DNA of 64,000 nt from Rubricoccus marinus. Lineage in GTDB: Bacteria; Bacteroidota; Rhodothermia; Rhodothermales; Rubricoccaceae. Under the pieces are notes generated by a model. The model did not search any database and had not been told where the DNA came from. It worked only from the letters and a program-made list of their open reading frames with translations. The position numbers and the translations under genes are program-made. This document shows positions 52,901 to 61,666 of this stretch, piece by piece. The first letter of the stretch is position 1. Every line of letters starts with the position of its first letter. The stretch is taken from the NCBI RefSeq assembly GCF_002257665.1, contig NZ_MQWB01000001.1, positions 1,737,870 to 1,801,869 of the forward strand. The letters are read 5' to 3'.

Positions 52901-53228
52901 TCAGGAGACCACGGGCGACCGGACGGTCACCGTCTCGCTGGACACGGCGTTGACCGACGACCTTCGCGCCGAGGGCATTGCGCGTGAGTTCGTCAACCGC
53001 GTGCAGGCGCTCCGCAAGGACGCGGACTACGAGGTGACAGACCGCATCGAGATCGTCTACGCGGCGCCAGAGGCCGTCTCCGCGGCCCTTCTGGCGCACC
53101 ACGAGTACGTGAGCGCGGAAACCCTCGCGCTCGCGCTTTCGTCCGGTGACGCCTCTGGCGACGCCGCGACGGAGACGGATTTCGGCCACGGCCCCGTTAC
53201 CATCGCCGTTCGCCGCCCCGCGGCTTAG
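49995..53228 (+). CDS. ileS: Isoleucyl-tRNA synthetase
   Basis: The 1077-residue class I synthetase has the HIGH-type motif as GIHHVLAR in GPPTANGKPGIHHV, the editing domain with TTTPWTVPSNAAMAVG and DDGTGIVHTAPAFGADD, RMRYWGTPLPIWV, and KMSKSKGN. Length and the C-terminal domain match the eukaryotic-like type 2 IleRS, which tends to resist mupirocin, rather than the shorter zinc-ribbon type; that assignment is inferred. Start ATG 49995. Confidence 0.96.
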   Translation: MPTASRYPDADAFDQVTVEKAILDRWDAEDTFQRSLDLRDRAPTFAFYEGPPTANGKPGIHHVLARTLKDLFCRYKTMKGFRVDRKAGWDTHGLPVEIEVEKALGLEGRHAVEEYGIAEYNAACRESVLKYKGLWDSLTVRMGYWVDLSAPYVTYENEYIESVWALLQVLHQKGLLYRGHKIQWYSPANGTVLSSHEVSLGYEEVQDPSIIVRAPLADEPGTSLLAWTTTPWTVPSNAAMAVGPKIRYVKVRVAKEGGGTEHLIVAESRMAATIKDENAVIVEHLTGADLIGRRYEPMMPEAGEWFVDRATGDEAFAREGLWRVVGANYVTTDDGTGIVHTAPAFGADDNLTGQREGIPLLNPVEPDGTFAEGFPVCGGLWFKDADRPIIRDLAARGLLWREDSYVHNYPHDWRKGTPLMSYPVDSWFVETTRVKDRMVELNQTINWQPEAIGTGRFGQWLENNVDWALSRMRYWGTPLPIWVSDEDPDYVEVIGSIEQLREKCGGTFPPEALNPASGEVDLHRPYVDALTWPAPNGGTMRRIPDLLDVWFDSGAMPFAQWHQPFENDDAFARNYPADFIAEGVDQTRGWFYTLHALGTLITDSVAFKNVVVNGLVLDASGQKMSKSKGNAVDPFAAIATHGADPVRWNMMAASPPWESLRYSDDAVLETRRKFFGTLVNTYRFFATYANVDGYHYDEDAATPLARRSELDRWVLSRLQSTIAETDEALDGYHPTRAARSIQTFVDDMSNWYVRRSRRRFWKSTDDADKRAAYDTLYECLRTVAQLMAPLAPFTAEWLYSQLRPGKSVHLTDFPEASGERLDTDLEDRMALARAVVTAALALRNDAGIGVRQPLAELLVVTDVDGVDEATLRSVEDVILDEVNVKRLETVSGSGGLVNKSARPNFKTLGRRLGKNMGAAKALITTLSPEAIVAYERDGTLTLPLAGEDVTFVAGDIEVVSEGVEGRPVRQETTGDRTVTVSLDTALTDDLRAEGIAREFVNRVQALRKDADYEVTDRIEIVYAAPEAVSAALLAHHEYVSAETLALALSSGDASGDAATETDFGHGPVTIAVRRPAA

Positions 53229-53266
53229 CGCGCAACGTCTCGCGCGTTCGCTCGTCTACGCCCGAC

Positions 53267-53286
53267 GGCCTCTGACGCCAGAGGCC
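53267..53286. repeat. Imperfect inverted iterated motif between ileS and lspA
   Basis: GGCCTCTGAC is followed by GCCAGAGGCC, with mismatches only at the centre. Confidence 0.65.
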
Positions 53287-53307
53287 ACCACTCCCCCGCT
53301 CTGGCTC

Positions 53308-53952
53308 ATGCGCGCTCTCTGGTATACTCTCGCCATCGTCCTCGTGGATCAGGTCACGAAGGTGATCGTCAAGTCCACGATGCGGCTCGGCGAGTCGATC
53401 TCGGTCGTGGGCGACGTGTTCAAGTGGACGTTCACCGAAAACCCGGGCATGGCGTTCGGGATGGAGCTGTGGGACGGGGAGCCCATTGGCAAGCTGCTCT
53501 TGAGCATCTTCTCGGTCGTCGCGACCGTGGCCATCTTCTTCTACCTCCGCCACGTGCGGGACGCCCCGGCGGGGTACCGCGTCTCGCTCGCGCTGATCCT
53601 CGGGGGCGCGCTCGGCAACGTGATCGACCGCGTGTTCTACGCCGAGATCTGGGGCTACGGCCACATCTTCTTCGGCAAGGTCGTGGACTTCGTGCACCTC
53701 GACGTATGGAGCGGCTATCCGCCGGACTGGCTCCCCATTTGGGGGGGCAAGTACGTCGCCCTGTTCCCCATCGGCAACATCGCGGACCTCGCGATCATCG
53801 CGGGCGTGGTCGGCGTCCTGGTGACGCAGAAGGCGTTCCAGGAGTACGTCCACGACCGGAACCGCCCCGCGACGCCAGAGGCCGTCACCGTTGTGGACGA
53901 GCCCGTTGTAGCCGAGCCGCACACCGACCCGGCGCCTCCGCCGGTCGTGTAG
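53308..53952 (+). CDS. lspA: Lipoprotein signal peptidase II
   Basis: Start ATG 53308 gives 214 residues with four membrane helices. The family elements are ALWYTLAIVLVDQVTKVIVK, FTENPGMAFGM, LILGGALGNVIDRVF (catalytic Asp), VVDFVHLDVW and FPIGNIADLAIIAG (second catalytic Asp). It cleaves signal peptides from diacylglyceryl-modified prolipoproteins, which are many in this window. A 40-residue Pro/Thr/Val-rich C-terminal tail is longer than usual. Confidence 0.95.
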   Translation: MRALWYTLAIVLVDQVTKVIVKSTMRLGESISVVGDVFKWTFTENPGMAFGMELWDGEPIGKLLLSIFSVVATVAIFFYLRHVRDAPAGYRVSLALILGGALGNVIDRVFYAEIWGYGHIFFGKVVDFVHLDVWSGYPPDWLPIWGGKYVALFPIGNIADLAIIAGVVGVLVTQKAFQEYVHDRNRPATPEAVTVVDEPVVAEPHTDPAPPPVV

Positions 53953-53955
53953 CGG

Positions 53956-53973
53956 CGCCAGAGGCCTCTGGCG
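53956..53973. repeat. 18 bp motif palindrome filling a convergent gap
   Basis: CGCCAGAGGCCTCTGGCG lies between the lspA stop and the facing stop of the next gene, occupying almost the whole 21-base gap. Confidence 0.85.
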
Positions 53974-55032
53974 TCAGCGCGCGCTCGGCACGTAGTCCGT
54001 CGGCAGGAGATCGGCCACGCGCTCCCAGTCCCAGTAGCCATAGCGGACCACGTCGAGCGGGTCGAGCACCTGGCCGGATGGCGTGAGGCTCACGTCGCCG
54101 CCCTTGAGCACGAGGTATGAAACCTGCCCGCCGCCGCGGCTCCGCGCTGCGGTGGAACGTGGGTCTTCCTCGCGGAGATACCGGACGTGCCACGCGGCGG
54201 GAACGCTCAACCGGAGCACGCCGGGATCGACGACAGTGATGGCGTCCTGTAGTTGGTCCTCGCTGAGCGTCAGCGTGTTGATCGAGATCCGCGTGCCCGG
54301 CCGCGAGGTCGGCAGCACGCGGTAGCCTGCGGCGTAGGCGTCGCCAGAGGCCAGCCGCGCTGCGAAATGCGGCCACGAGCCGTTGTAAGCACTTTCGCGC
54401 GCCCGCTCCCACCGGCGCCTCTGGCGGCCCGTCCCCTCCATCTCGCGGAACGTGACCTCGCCCTGCCACTGCCACCGGTCCCCGGTAGAAGTGAACCGAA
54501 GGCCGTAGAGCGTCAGGCTGTACCCAAGCGATGCGTTCTCGACCTCCAGCGTAGCCTCGGCTTCCGCCATGAACAACCCGCCTTCGGACTCACGCAGGTC
54601 CAGAACCTCCGGGTTCAGAATGCGCACGCCTCTGGCGTTGCGCGACGTGCCGATAAACTCGCGCTCGAACCGCCGCAGCCGCTGGCGCCAGAGGCGCGGC
54701 TGCTCGCGCTCGACGACGGCCTCGCCGAGACTCAGCGTGGCAGGGCTCAGCCGAACCGTCAGGCCATCGGTCGGGAGCACGACCGGGCGCGTTTCGGTCT
54801 CGTATCCCACGGCCGAGATCACGAGCGTACGCGAGCCCGCCAGAGGCGTCACGAGCGCGAACCGGCCGTCGGCGTCGGTCGCGTCGCCGGTTTGGGAGCC
54901 GGCGAGAAGCACGTTGGCGCCAGGGATCGGCTGGCCGCTCTCGGCGTCTAGCACGACGCCGCTGGCGGCTTGAGCGTGCGCGCGGGGGAGCGCGAGGGAA
55001 AGCAGGATGAGGCAGGTCAACGCGATACGCAT
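53974..55032 (-). CDS. Carboxypeptidase-like regulatory domain protein
   Basis: The 352-residue protein has a signal peptide (LALPRAHAQA) and a carboxypeptidase-like regulatory (CNA-B-like) domain at about 22-105 (GVVLDAESGQPIPGANVLL, DADGRFALVTPLAG, GYETETRPVVL). The remaining domain has PRLWRQRLRRFEREFIGTS, which matches the DUF5686-like/CarboxypepD_reg family pattern, and LSVPAAWHVRYLRE. It is probably a cell-surface or periplasmic protein; function unknown. Confidence 0.82.
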   Translation of the reverse strand: MRIALTCLILLSLALPRAHAQAASGVVLDAESGQPIPGANVLLAGSQTGDATDADGRFALVTPLAGSRTLVISAVGYETETRPVVLPTDGLTVRLSPATLSLGEAVVEREQPRLWRQRLRRFEREFIGTSRNARGVRILNPEVLDLRESEGGLFMAEAEATLEVENASLGYSLTLYGLRFTSTGDRWQWQGEVTFREMEGTGRQRRRWERARESAYNGSWPHFAARLASGDAYAAGYRVLPTSRPGTRISINTLTLSEDQLQDAITVVDPGVLRLSVPAAWHVRYLREEDPRSTAARSRGGGQVSYLVLKGGDVSLTPSGQVLDPLDVVRYGYWDWERVADLLPTDYVPSAR

Positions 55033-55083
55033 GGCGAAATGTAGAGCGCGACCCTAGCCTTTACGCCTGCCACCGCACCATCC

Positions 55084-55641
55084 ATGCGCCTGCTCATTCT
55101 GCTGCTCGTACTGGCCGCCCCTGGCGCCCTGGCTCAATCCGAGTCCGACGCGCGCTCCCCGCGCACGCCAGAGGCTCGGCCATGGCGGGTTGCGGCCTCT
55201 GGCGGTCTCCATGCGGCGCTCGGTACGGCGGTCGCCGTTTCCGCGGACAAAAGCGTTCTGAGTCCTCTCGCGCTGGGCGTCCGAACGACCGCGTTCGGCG
55301 GCGGGGGCATCCCCGTTGATGATGGCGGAGGCCAGACCGGCGCGACCGGCGACGTGTACCTCGCTCTGCAGACGAACGGGCGCGTCCGCTTTCGGCTCAT
55401 CGGCGGGCTTGGGCTCGGCATCCTGGAGGGATACTCGGGCGGCCTCCCGTGCGAGCCCGAGTTCGGAGCCTGCACCGGATCCCAAGGCTTTTCGGGCCTC
55501 TACACATATTCCATCGTCGGACTCGGGACCGACCTTCACCTCACGCACGCCGTCGCGATCGGCGCGGAGTACCGCGTGGACCCATCGTTTTCCGGCCCCA
55601 ACGCGTCCACGCTGGATGCGGGCCTACGCCTCCGCTTCTGA
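55084..55641 (+). CDS. Small predicted outer-membrane beta-barrel protein, paralogue 1
   Basis: The 185-residue protein has a signal peptide (VLAAPGALAQS), the strand-rich repeat pattern of small porin-like barrels (WRVAASGGLHAALGTAVAVSADKSV, GDVYLALQTNGRVRFRLIGGLGLGIL) and a C-terminal strand ending in RLRF with a terminal Phe. Two cysteines in CEPEFGACTG could form a disulfide. A paralogue follows 26 bases downstream. Confidence 0.75.
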   Translation: MRLLILLLVLAAPGALAQSESDARSPRTPEARPWRVAASGGLHAALGTAVAVSADKSVLSPLALGVRTTAFGGGGIPVDDGGGQTGATGDVYLALQTNGRVRFRLIGGLGLGILEGYSGGLPCEPEFGACTGSQGFSGLYTYSIVGLGTDLHLTHAVAIGAEYRVDPSFSGPNASTLDAGLRLRF

Positions 55642-55667
55642 GCCTCTGGCGCTGTTTCCAGAATCCC

Positions 55668-56234
55668 ATGCGTCGGCTCTCCCTCGTCTTTCTTCTCGCG
55701 GTGTCCCACGTGGCTGCGCAAACAGCGCCAGAGACGCGGTCCACGGTCGCGCCAGAGGCCAAACCGTGGCGGGTTGCGGCTTCTGGCGGTATCGCGGGCC
55801 CGTGGCTCAACGCCGCAGTCTCGTTGAGCGCGGAGCGAACCGTTCGAGGCCCCGTTGCCGTTGGCGGTCGGCTCGCCCGCTTTGCTGAGAGCGACGTCGG
55901 GATCGACGATGGCGGCTCCATGACCGGGGGCTCCGGCGAGGTCTTCGCATCGCTAGCCACTCGCGGCAGCGGGCTCGGCCTCCGCGCGCTTGCAGGCCTC
56001 GGCGTAGCCGTCCTGGACTACGACGGGGGCGGCTTCGGGTGCTTCCCCGAGTTCGGCGACGTGTGCTCCCCGTCGTCCAGTTTCAGCGGCGCACGGCCGT
56101 ACGCGGTTGTGGGATTGGGCCTGGACTACTACCCGCAGCGCAGCGTAGGCATCGGCGCGGAAGGGCGCGCAGCGCTCATGGACGGCCCCGCGAACGTGTC
56201 GTCCTTCGAGGTGGGCTTGCGCGTGCGCCTCTGA
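55668..56234 (+). CDS. Small predicted outer-membrane beta-barrel protein, paralogue 2
   Basis: From ATG 55668 the protein is 188 residues and matches its upstream neighbour along its length: signal peptide, PWRVAASGG-like opening (KPWRVAASGGIAGPW), GGSGEVFASLATRGSG, CFPEFGDVCSPSS and a terminal GLRVRL. The pair reflects tandem duplication. The role is unknown; a structural or adhesive outer-membrane role is only a guess. Confidence 0.75.
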   Translation: MRRLSLVFLLAVSHVAAQTAPETRSTVAPEAKPWRVAASGGIAGPWLNAAVSLSAERTVRGPVAVGGRLARFAESDVGIDDGGSMTGGSGEVFASLATRGSGLGLRALAGLGVAVLDYDGGGFGCFPEFGDVCSPSSSFSGARPYAVVGLGLDYYPQRSVGIGAEGRAALMDGPANVSSFEVGLRVRL

Positions 56235-56252
56235 TCCTCTGGCGCCAGAGGA
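56235..56252. repeat. 18 bp palindrome of the iterated motif
   Basis: TCCTCTGGCGCCAGAGGA directly after the paralogue 2 stop codon; two further copies form another palindrome at 56292-56307. Confidence 0.8.
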
Positions 56253-56291
56253 GCGGCACGCCAGAGGCCCCACGCACCCAAGGCGCTGAGT

Positions 56292-56307
56292 GCCAGAGGC
56301 CTCTGGC
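56292..56307. repeat. 16 bp palindrome of the iterated motif upstream of lepA
   Basis: GCCAGAGGCCTCTGGC in the 205-base gap before lepA. Confidence 0.8.
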
Positions 56308-56439
56308 GACGGGGCCTGCGCGCCACCGCGTGCCGGTGGCTCTAGCCCGCTGTACCGCTTCCCCGCTTCTTGGGCCTCCACAGGCACGCTCGGCGGTACT
56401 TTCGCGTTCGATCTCCCCTCGCACGTCCAACACCGCTCC

Positions 56440-58247
<1,808 letters not shown>

Positions 58248-58251
<4 letters not shown>

Positions 58252-59132
58252 GTCGCCAGAGGCCCGTACACCCTCGGCCTCTGGCGCGCTGGCGGCCGGT
58301 TGGGAGCAGCCGGCTCCTGATGGCGGTGCTCGTCGCCCTCGCGTGCGTAGCCGGCGCGTCCGCGCCAGCGGCGCAGGACGTCGTGCAAATGTTGCAGGAC
58401 GACGCCAACCGCGTGCGCTCCGCTCAGGCCGCAGCCGAAGCCGACCTCACGACGGTCCACCCGCTTCCTGTCCGCGCCTACCCGCAGTCCGACTGGGCCC
58501 TCCGCCGCCTCGACGCCGACGCGGAGCGCCAGAGGCAGCGCGAGGCCGACTCCCTCGCGGCGCGCGCCGATAGCCTCTTGCGGGCCTCGCGGCGGCTCAC
58601 CGTACTCGATTGGGAAAAGACGGACCCCGGCGCACAGGAGCCGTTTCTGGAGGACTTCCGCGAGACGTACTGGAAGGCCGCTAGCGCCCTGATCCCGTCG
58701 CCCATCGACACGATGGGGACGCTGGAGTTGCGCACGAGGCTGACCCAGCTGTTCGGGACCCCGACGCGCAACGCGGCCGCCGCAGCGCAGGAGCGGTACC
58801 TCGGCAGCGAGTTCGTGCAGTTCGAGTACTGGTTCGTCGTCAACGACACGATCCCGCTGCTCGTCCTCGATACCGCCGGACCGTTCGGGCGCGGGCTGCT
58901 CATCGCTGGCCGGGAGTCGCAGTCCACGCTCATGCCGAAGATCAAGGCTGACCTATCGGCCCGGCTTCTGGCGGCGCCTGCCACCGTCCCGTATGTGGAC
59001 TACTACCACGACTTCGAGCGCAAGCAGTGGTTCAAGACCGGCTTCGACGGCGAGGCCTACTTCACCGAACGCATCCGGACGCCCCGGTGGGCGCGCAACT
59101 TCGTCGACACGAAGTGGCTGATCCACCGCTGA
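58248..59132 (+). CDS. Hypothetical secreted protein coupled to lepA
   Basis: From GTG 58248 the protein is 294 residues, its start overlapping the lepA stop (GTGA). It has a basic N terminus, a signal peptide ([21 protein letters not shown]), a charged helix ([28 protein letters not shown]) and a C-terminal domain with [29 protein letters not shown] and [22 protein letters not shown] do not recognise the family. Confidence 0.7.
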
Positions 59133-59227
59133 GCGCCGCCTCGGCAGTAGCCCCAGGCCTCTGGCGCTGCACCGCTCGTACCATTCGGCCGCTTTGCTCG
59201 TAGAGCCGGCCCCCTCCCTCTCCGCCC

Positions 59228-60418
59228 GTGCCCAGTACCCCTCCCGACGCCTCGGTGACCCCTGACCGCCCGTCTCGCAAGAGGCCGGGGCGCACCACGC
59301 GCCAGAGGTCTGGCCGCAAGCCGGAAAAGATCAAGCCGACGTTCAAGGAGAACGTCTCGTTCTGGATCAAGGCGATCGTCGTCATCCTGTTCCTGCGGGC
59401 GTTCATCTTCGAGCCCTACCGGATCCCGTCGGAGTCGATGGAGGACACGCTGCTGGTGGGCGACTTCCTGATCGTGAGCAAGCTGCACTACGGGGCACGC
59501 ACGCCGAACACGATCGGCATCCCGTTTACGCGGATCTACGTCCCCGGCCTCGTTTTCCCGCAGACGCGCCTGCCCGGGTTCTCGGAGCCCGCCAGAGGCG
59601 ACGTGGCCGTGTTCAACTACCCGGCGGCGGTCGACGTGGAGCGGGGTGTGATCCCGGCAGACACGCCTATCGAGCGGCGCGCGCCATACATCAAGCGCAT
59701 CGTGGCCGTGCCTGGTGACACGCTCGCGATGGTCGACAAGATGCTGATCCTCAACGGCTCGCCCGTGCCCCTCGGTGCGACTCTGAAGCAGCGCTGGCGC
59801 GCCTTCTCGGCCGATGGCGACCGGCCGACCGCTCGCGAGATGCTGGACATGAACGTGCAGTACCTGGAAGGCACGGACGGACAGGCAGCAGACGGCGTCC
59901 GTCAATTCGACATCACCACGACGCCCGGCGGCGCCCAGCTTCTGGCGGCGGACCCCGAAGTCGCGCGCGTGGAGCCGTTCGTGCTTCCGGACTCGATTTC
60001 CTTTAGCGATCCCCGCTTGTTCGACCCGCGCGCGATCGACCTCATCTACGACCCCGCCCTGGCGTGGAACGCGGACCAGTACGGCCCGCTCGTGGTGCCC
60101 GGTGTGGGCATGACCATCGACGTCACCGCCGAAACGATGGAGACTTATGCCGACGTGCTGGAGCAGTACGAAGGCGTCGAGGTCGCCGAGGCGCGCGGGG
60201 GCGGCTACCTCCTCAACGGCGTCGCGCGGGACACGTACACGTTCAAAGCCGACTACTACTTCGCGATGGGCGACAACCGCGACAACTCGGTCGACAGCCG
60301 CTACTGGGGCTTCGTGCCCAAAACGCACCTCGTAGGCAAGGCCGTCTTCAAGTTCCTGTCGTTCAAGGGCGAGTTCCCCTTTGTCCGTCCGAGTCGGTTT
60401 TTCCGCCCCATTCGCTGA
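59228..60418 (+). CDS. lepB: Signal peptidase I, paralogue 1
   Basis: The 396-residue protein starts at GTG 59228. A basic cytosolic N terminus is followed by one membrane segment (FWIKAIVVILFLRAFIF), the catalytic Ser in YRIPSESMEDTLL, the catalytic Lys in YIKRIVAVPGD, and GDNRDNSVDSRYWG near the end. Between the Lys box and that box there is an unusually long insert (about 160 residues). It cleaves signal peptides of secreted proteins. A second gene of the same type follows 16 bases downstream. Confidence 0.93.
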   Translation: MPSTPPDASVTPDRPSRKRPGRTTRQRSGRKPEKIKPTFKENVSFWIKAIVVILFLRAFIFEPYRIPSESMEDTLLVGDFLIVSKLHYGARTPNTIGIPFTRIYVPGLVFPQTRLPGFSEPARGDVAVFNYPAAVDVERGVIPADTPIERRAPYIKRIVAVPGDTLAMVDKMLILNGSPVPLGATLKQRWRAFSADGDRPTAREMLDMNVQYLEGTDGQAADGVRQFDITTTPGGAQLLAADPEVARVEPFVLPDSISFSDPRLFDPRAIDLIYDPALAWNADQYGPLVVPGVGMTIDVTAETMETYADVLEQYEGVEVAEARGGGYLLNGVARDTYTFKADYYFAMGDNRDNSVDSRYWGFVPKTHLVGKAVFKFLSFKGEFPFVRPSRFFRPIR

Positions 60419-60434
60419 TGGGTAGCGGCGCCCT

Positions 60435-61595
60435 GTGAGCGACGATCCCACCCCGCAGCGGGCGCCAGAGGTCACGCCTCTGGCGTCGCCGCTCGTGCCG
60501 CGCTGGCGCGTGCATCCGCCGAGGATGGACGCGCACCTCGCGCGAGAGGCGGTCCCGCCTCTGGCGCCAGAGGCCACGGCGCCGGCCGTGCCGCACCGGA
60601 GCGGGTGGTCGGTGTTCCGCGTGATCGCGAGCGCGTTCCTAGCGGCGTTCCTCTTACGGGCCTGCGTGTTCGAGGCCTACCGCATCCCGTCGTCGTCGAT
60701 GGAGCAGACGCTTCAGCCGGGCGACTACGTGTTCGTGAGCAAGCTGGGCTATGGGACACGCATCCCGGAGACCTTCCGGCTTCCGCTCTCGCGCCGGGAA
60801 CGCGCGAACCCGATTCTGCCCGGCGTGCGCCTCCCCGGGATCGGCGCGCCCGCCAGAGGCGACGTGGTCGTGTTCCACTACCCCGCCGATGGCGGCCCGA
60901 TCCACCGGCGGACGCCGTACGTGAAGCGGCTGGTGGGGCTTCCTGGCGAGGTCGTGGAGATCCGCGAGAAGCAGGTGTTCGCGGACGGCGCGCCCGTCGA
61001 AAGGGCGCCGACAGGACGCCAGTTCTGGGTGGTGCTCCTCGCAGAGCGCGCGTTTCTCCAACCCGACAGCCTCACTTCTGTTGGACTCACGGGGCGGATC
61101 GAGCGCGTGAGCGACCGCGAGCGGGTGATCGAGGCCACGCAAGAGGTCGCCGCCCGCGTGCGCCGCCTGCCGGGCGTCGAATCCGTCGAGGCGCTGGTGC
61201 GCCGCCCGGGCGACGGCAGCGCCGATTTCCCCGCCTCTGGCGCTTACAGCCTGGACGACTGGGGACCCGTCCGCGTCCCGTTCAGGGACTGGACGATCCC
61301 GCTCGACAGCGAGACGTGGAGCCTCTACCGCGCTGCGATCCTCAAGCACGAGCCTCTGGCGGTGGAGCGCGTCGCGGGCGGCTTCCGAGTGGAGGGCGTG
61401 CCCGCGGACTCGTTCACGTTCTCCCAGGACTACTACGTCGTCCTCGGCGATCACCGCGACGACTCGGCGGACAGCCGCTCGTGGGGGTTTGTGCCGGACA
61501 CGCACCTCGTGGGCCGCGCGCGCCTCATTTATTTCTCGTGGGACCCCGAGTCTGGAAAGGCGCGCTGGGACCGCGCGCTGCACATCGTGCGGTAG
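60435..61595 (+). CDS. Signal peptidase I, paralogue 2
   Basis: The 386-residue protein starts at GTG 60435 and matches its neighbour. It has an N-terminal tail rich in motif-derived peptides (PLASPL, PLAPEA), a membrane segment (VIASAFLAAFLLRACVF), catalytic Ser in YRIPSSSMEQTLQ, catalytic Lys in YVKRLVGLPGE, and GDHRDDSADSRSWG with the usual Asn replaced by His or Asp. The long insert before that box is also present. Divergence between the two suggests split substrate sets. Confidence 0.92.
   Translation: MSDDPTPQRAPEVTPLASPLVPRWRVHPPRMDAHLAREAVPPLAPEATAPAVPHRSGWSVFRVIASAFLAAFLLRACVFEAYRIPSSSMEQTLQPGDYVFVSKLGYGTRIPETFRLPLSRRERANPILPGVRLPGIGAPARGDVVVFHYPADGGPIHRRTPYVKRLVGLPGEVVEIREKQVFADGAPVERAPTGRQFWVVLLAERAFLQPDSLTSVGLTGRIERVSDRERVIEATQEVAARVRRLPGVESVEALVRRPGDGSADFPASGAYSLDDWGPVRVPFRDWTIPLDSETWSLYRAAILKHEPLAVERVAGGFRVEGVPADSFTFSQDYYVVLGDHRDDSADSRSWGFVPDTHLVGRARLIYFSWDPESGKARWDRALHIVR
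60557..60574. repeat. 18 bp motif palindrome inside the second signal peptidase gene
   Basis: GCCTCTGGCGCCAGAGGC encodes PLAPEA in the cytosolic tail. Confidence 0.8.
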
Positions 61596-61616
61596 GCGGT
61601 AGCGCTGAGCAGGCTA

Positions 61617-61636
61617 GGCCTCTGGCGCCAGAGGCC
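61617..61636. repeat. 20 bp motif palindrome between convergent genes
   Basis: GGCCTCTGGCGCCAGAGGCC lies between the signal peptidase stop and the facing stop of the vWA gene. Confidence 0.85.
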
Positions 61637-61666
61637 ACACGTGTCGCAGCGGGATTGGCCTCCCTG

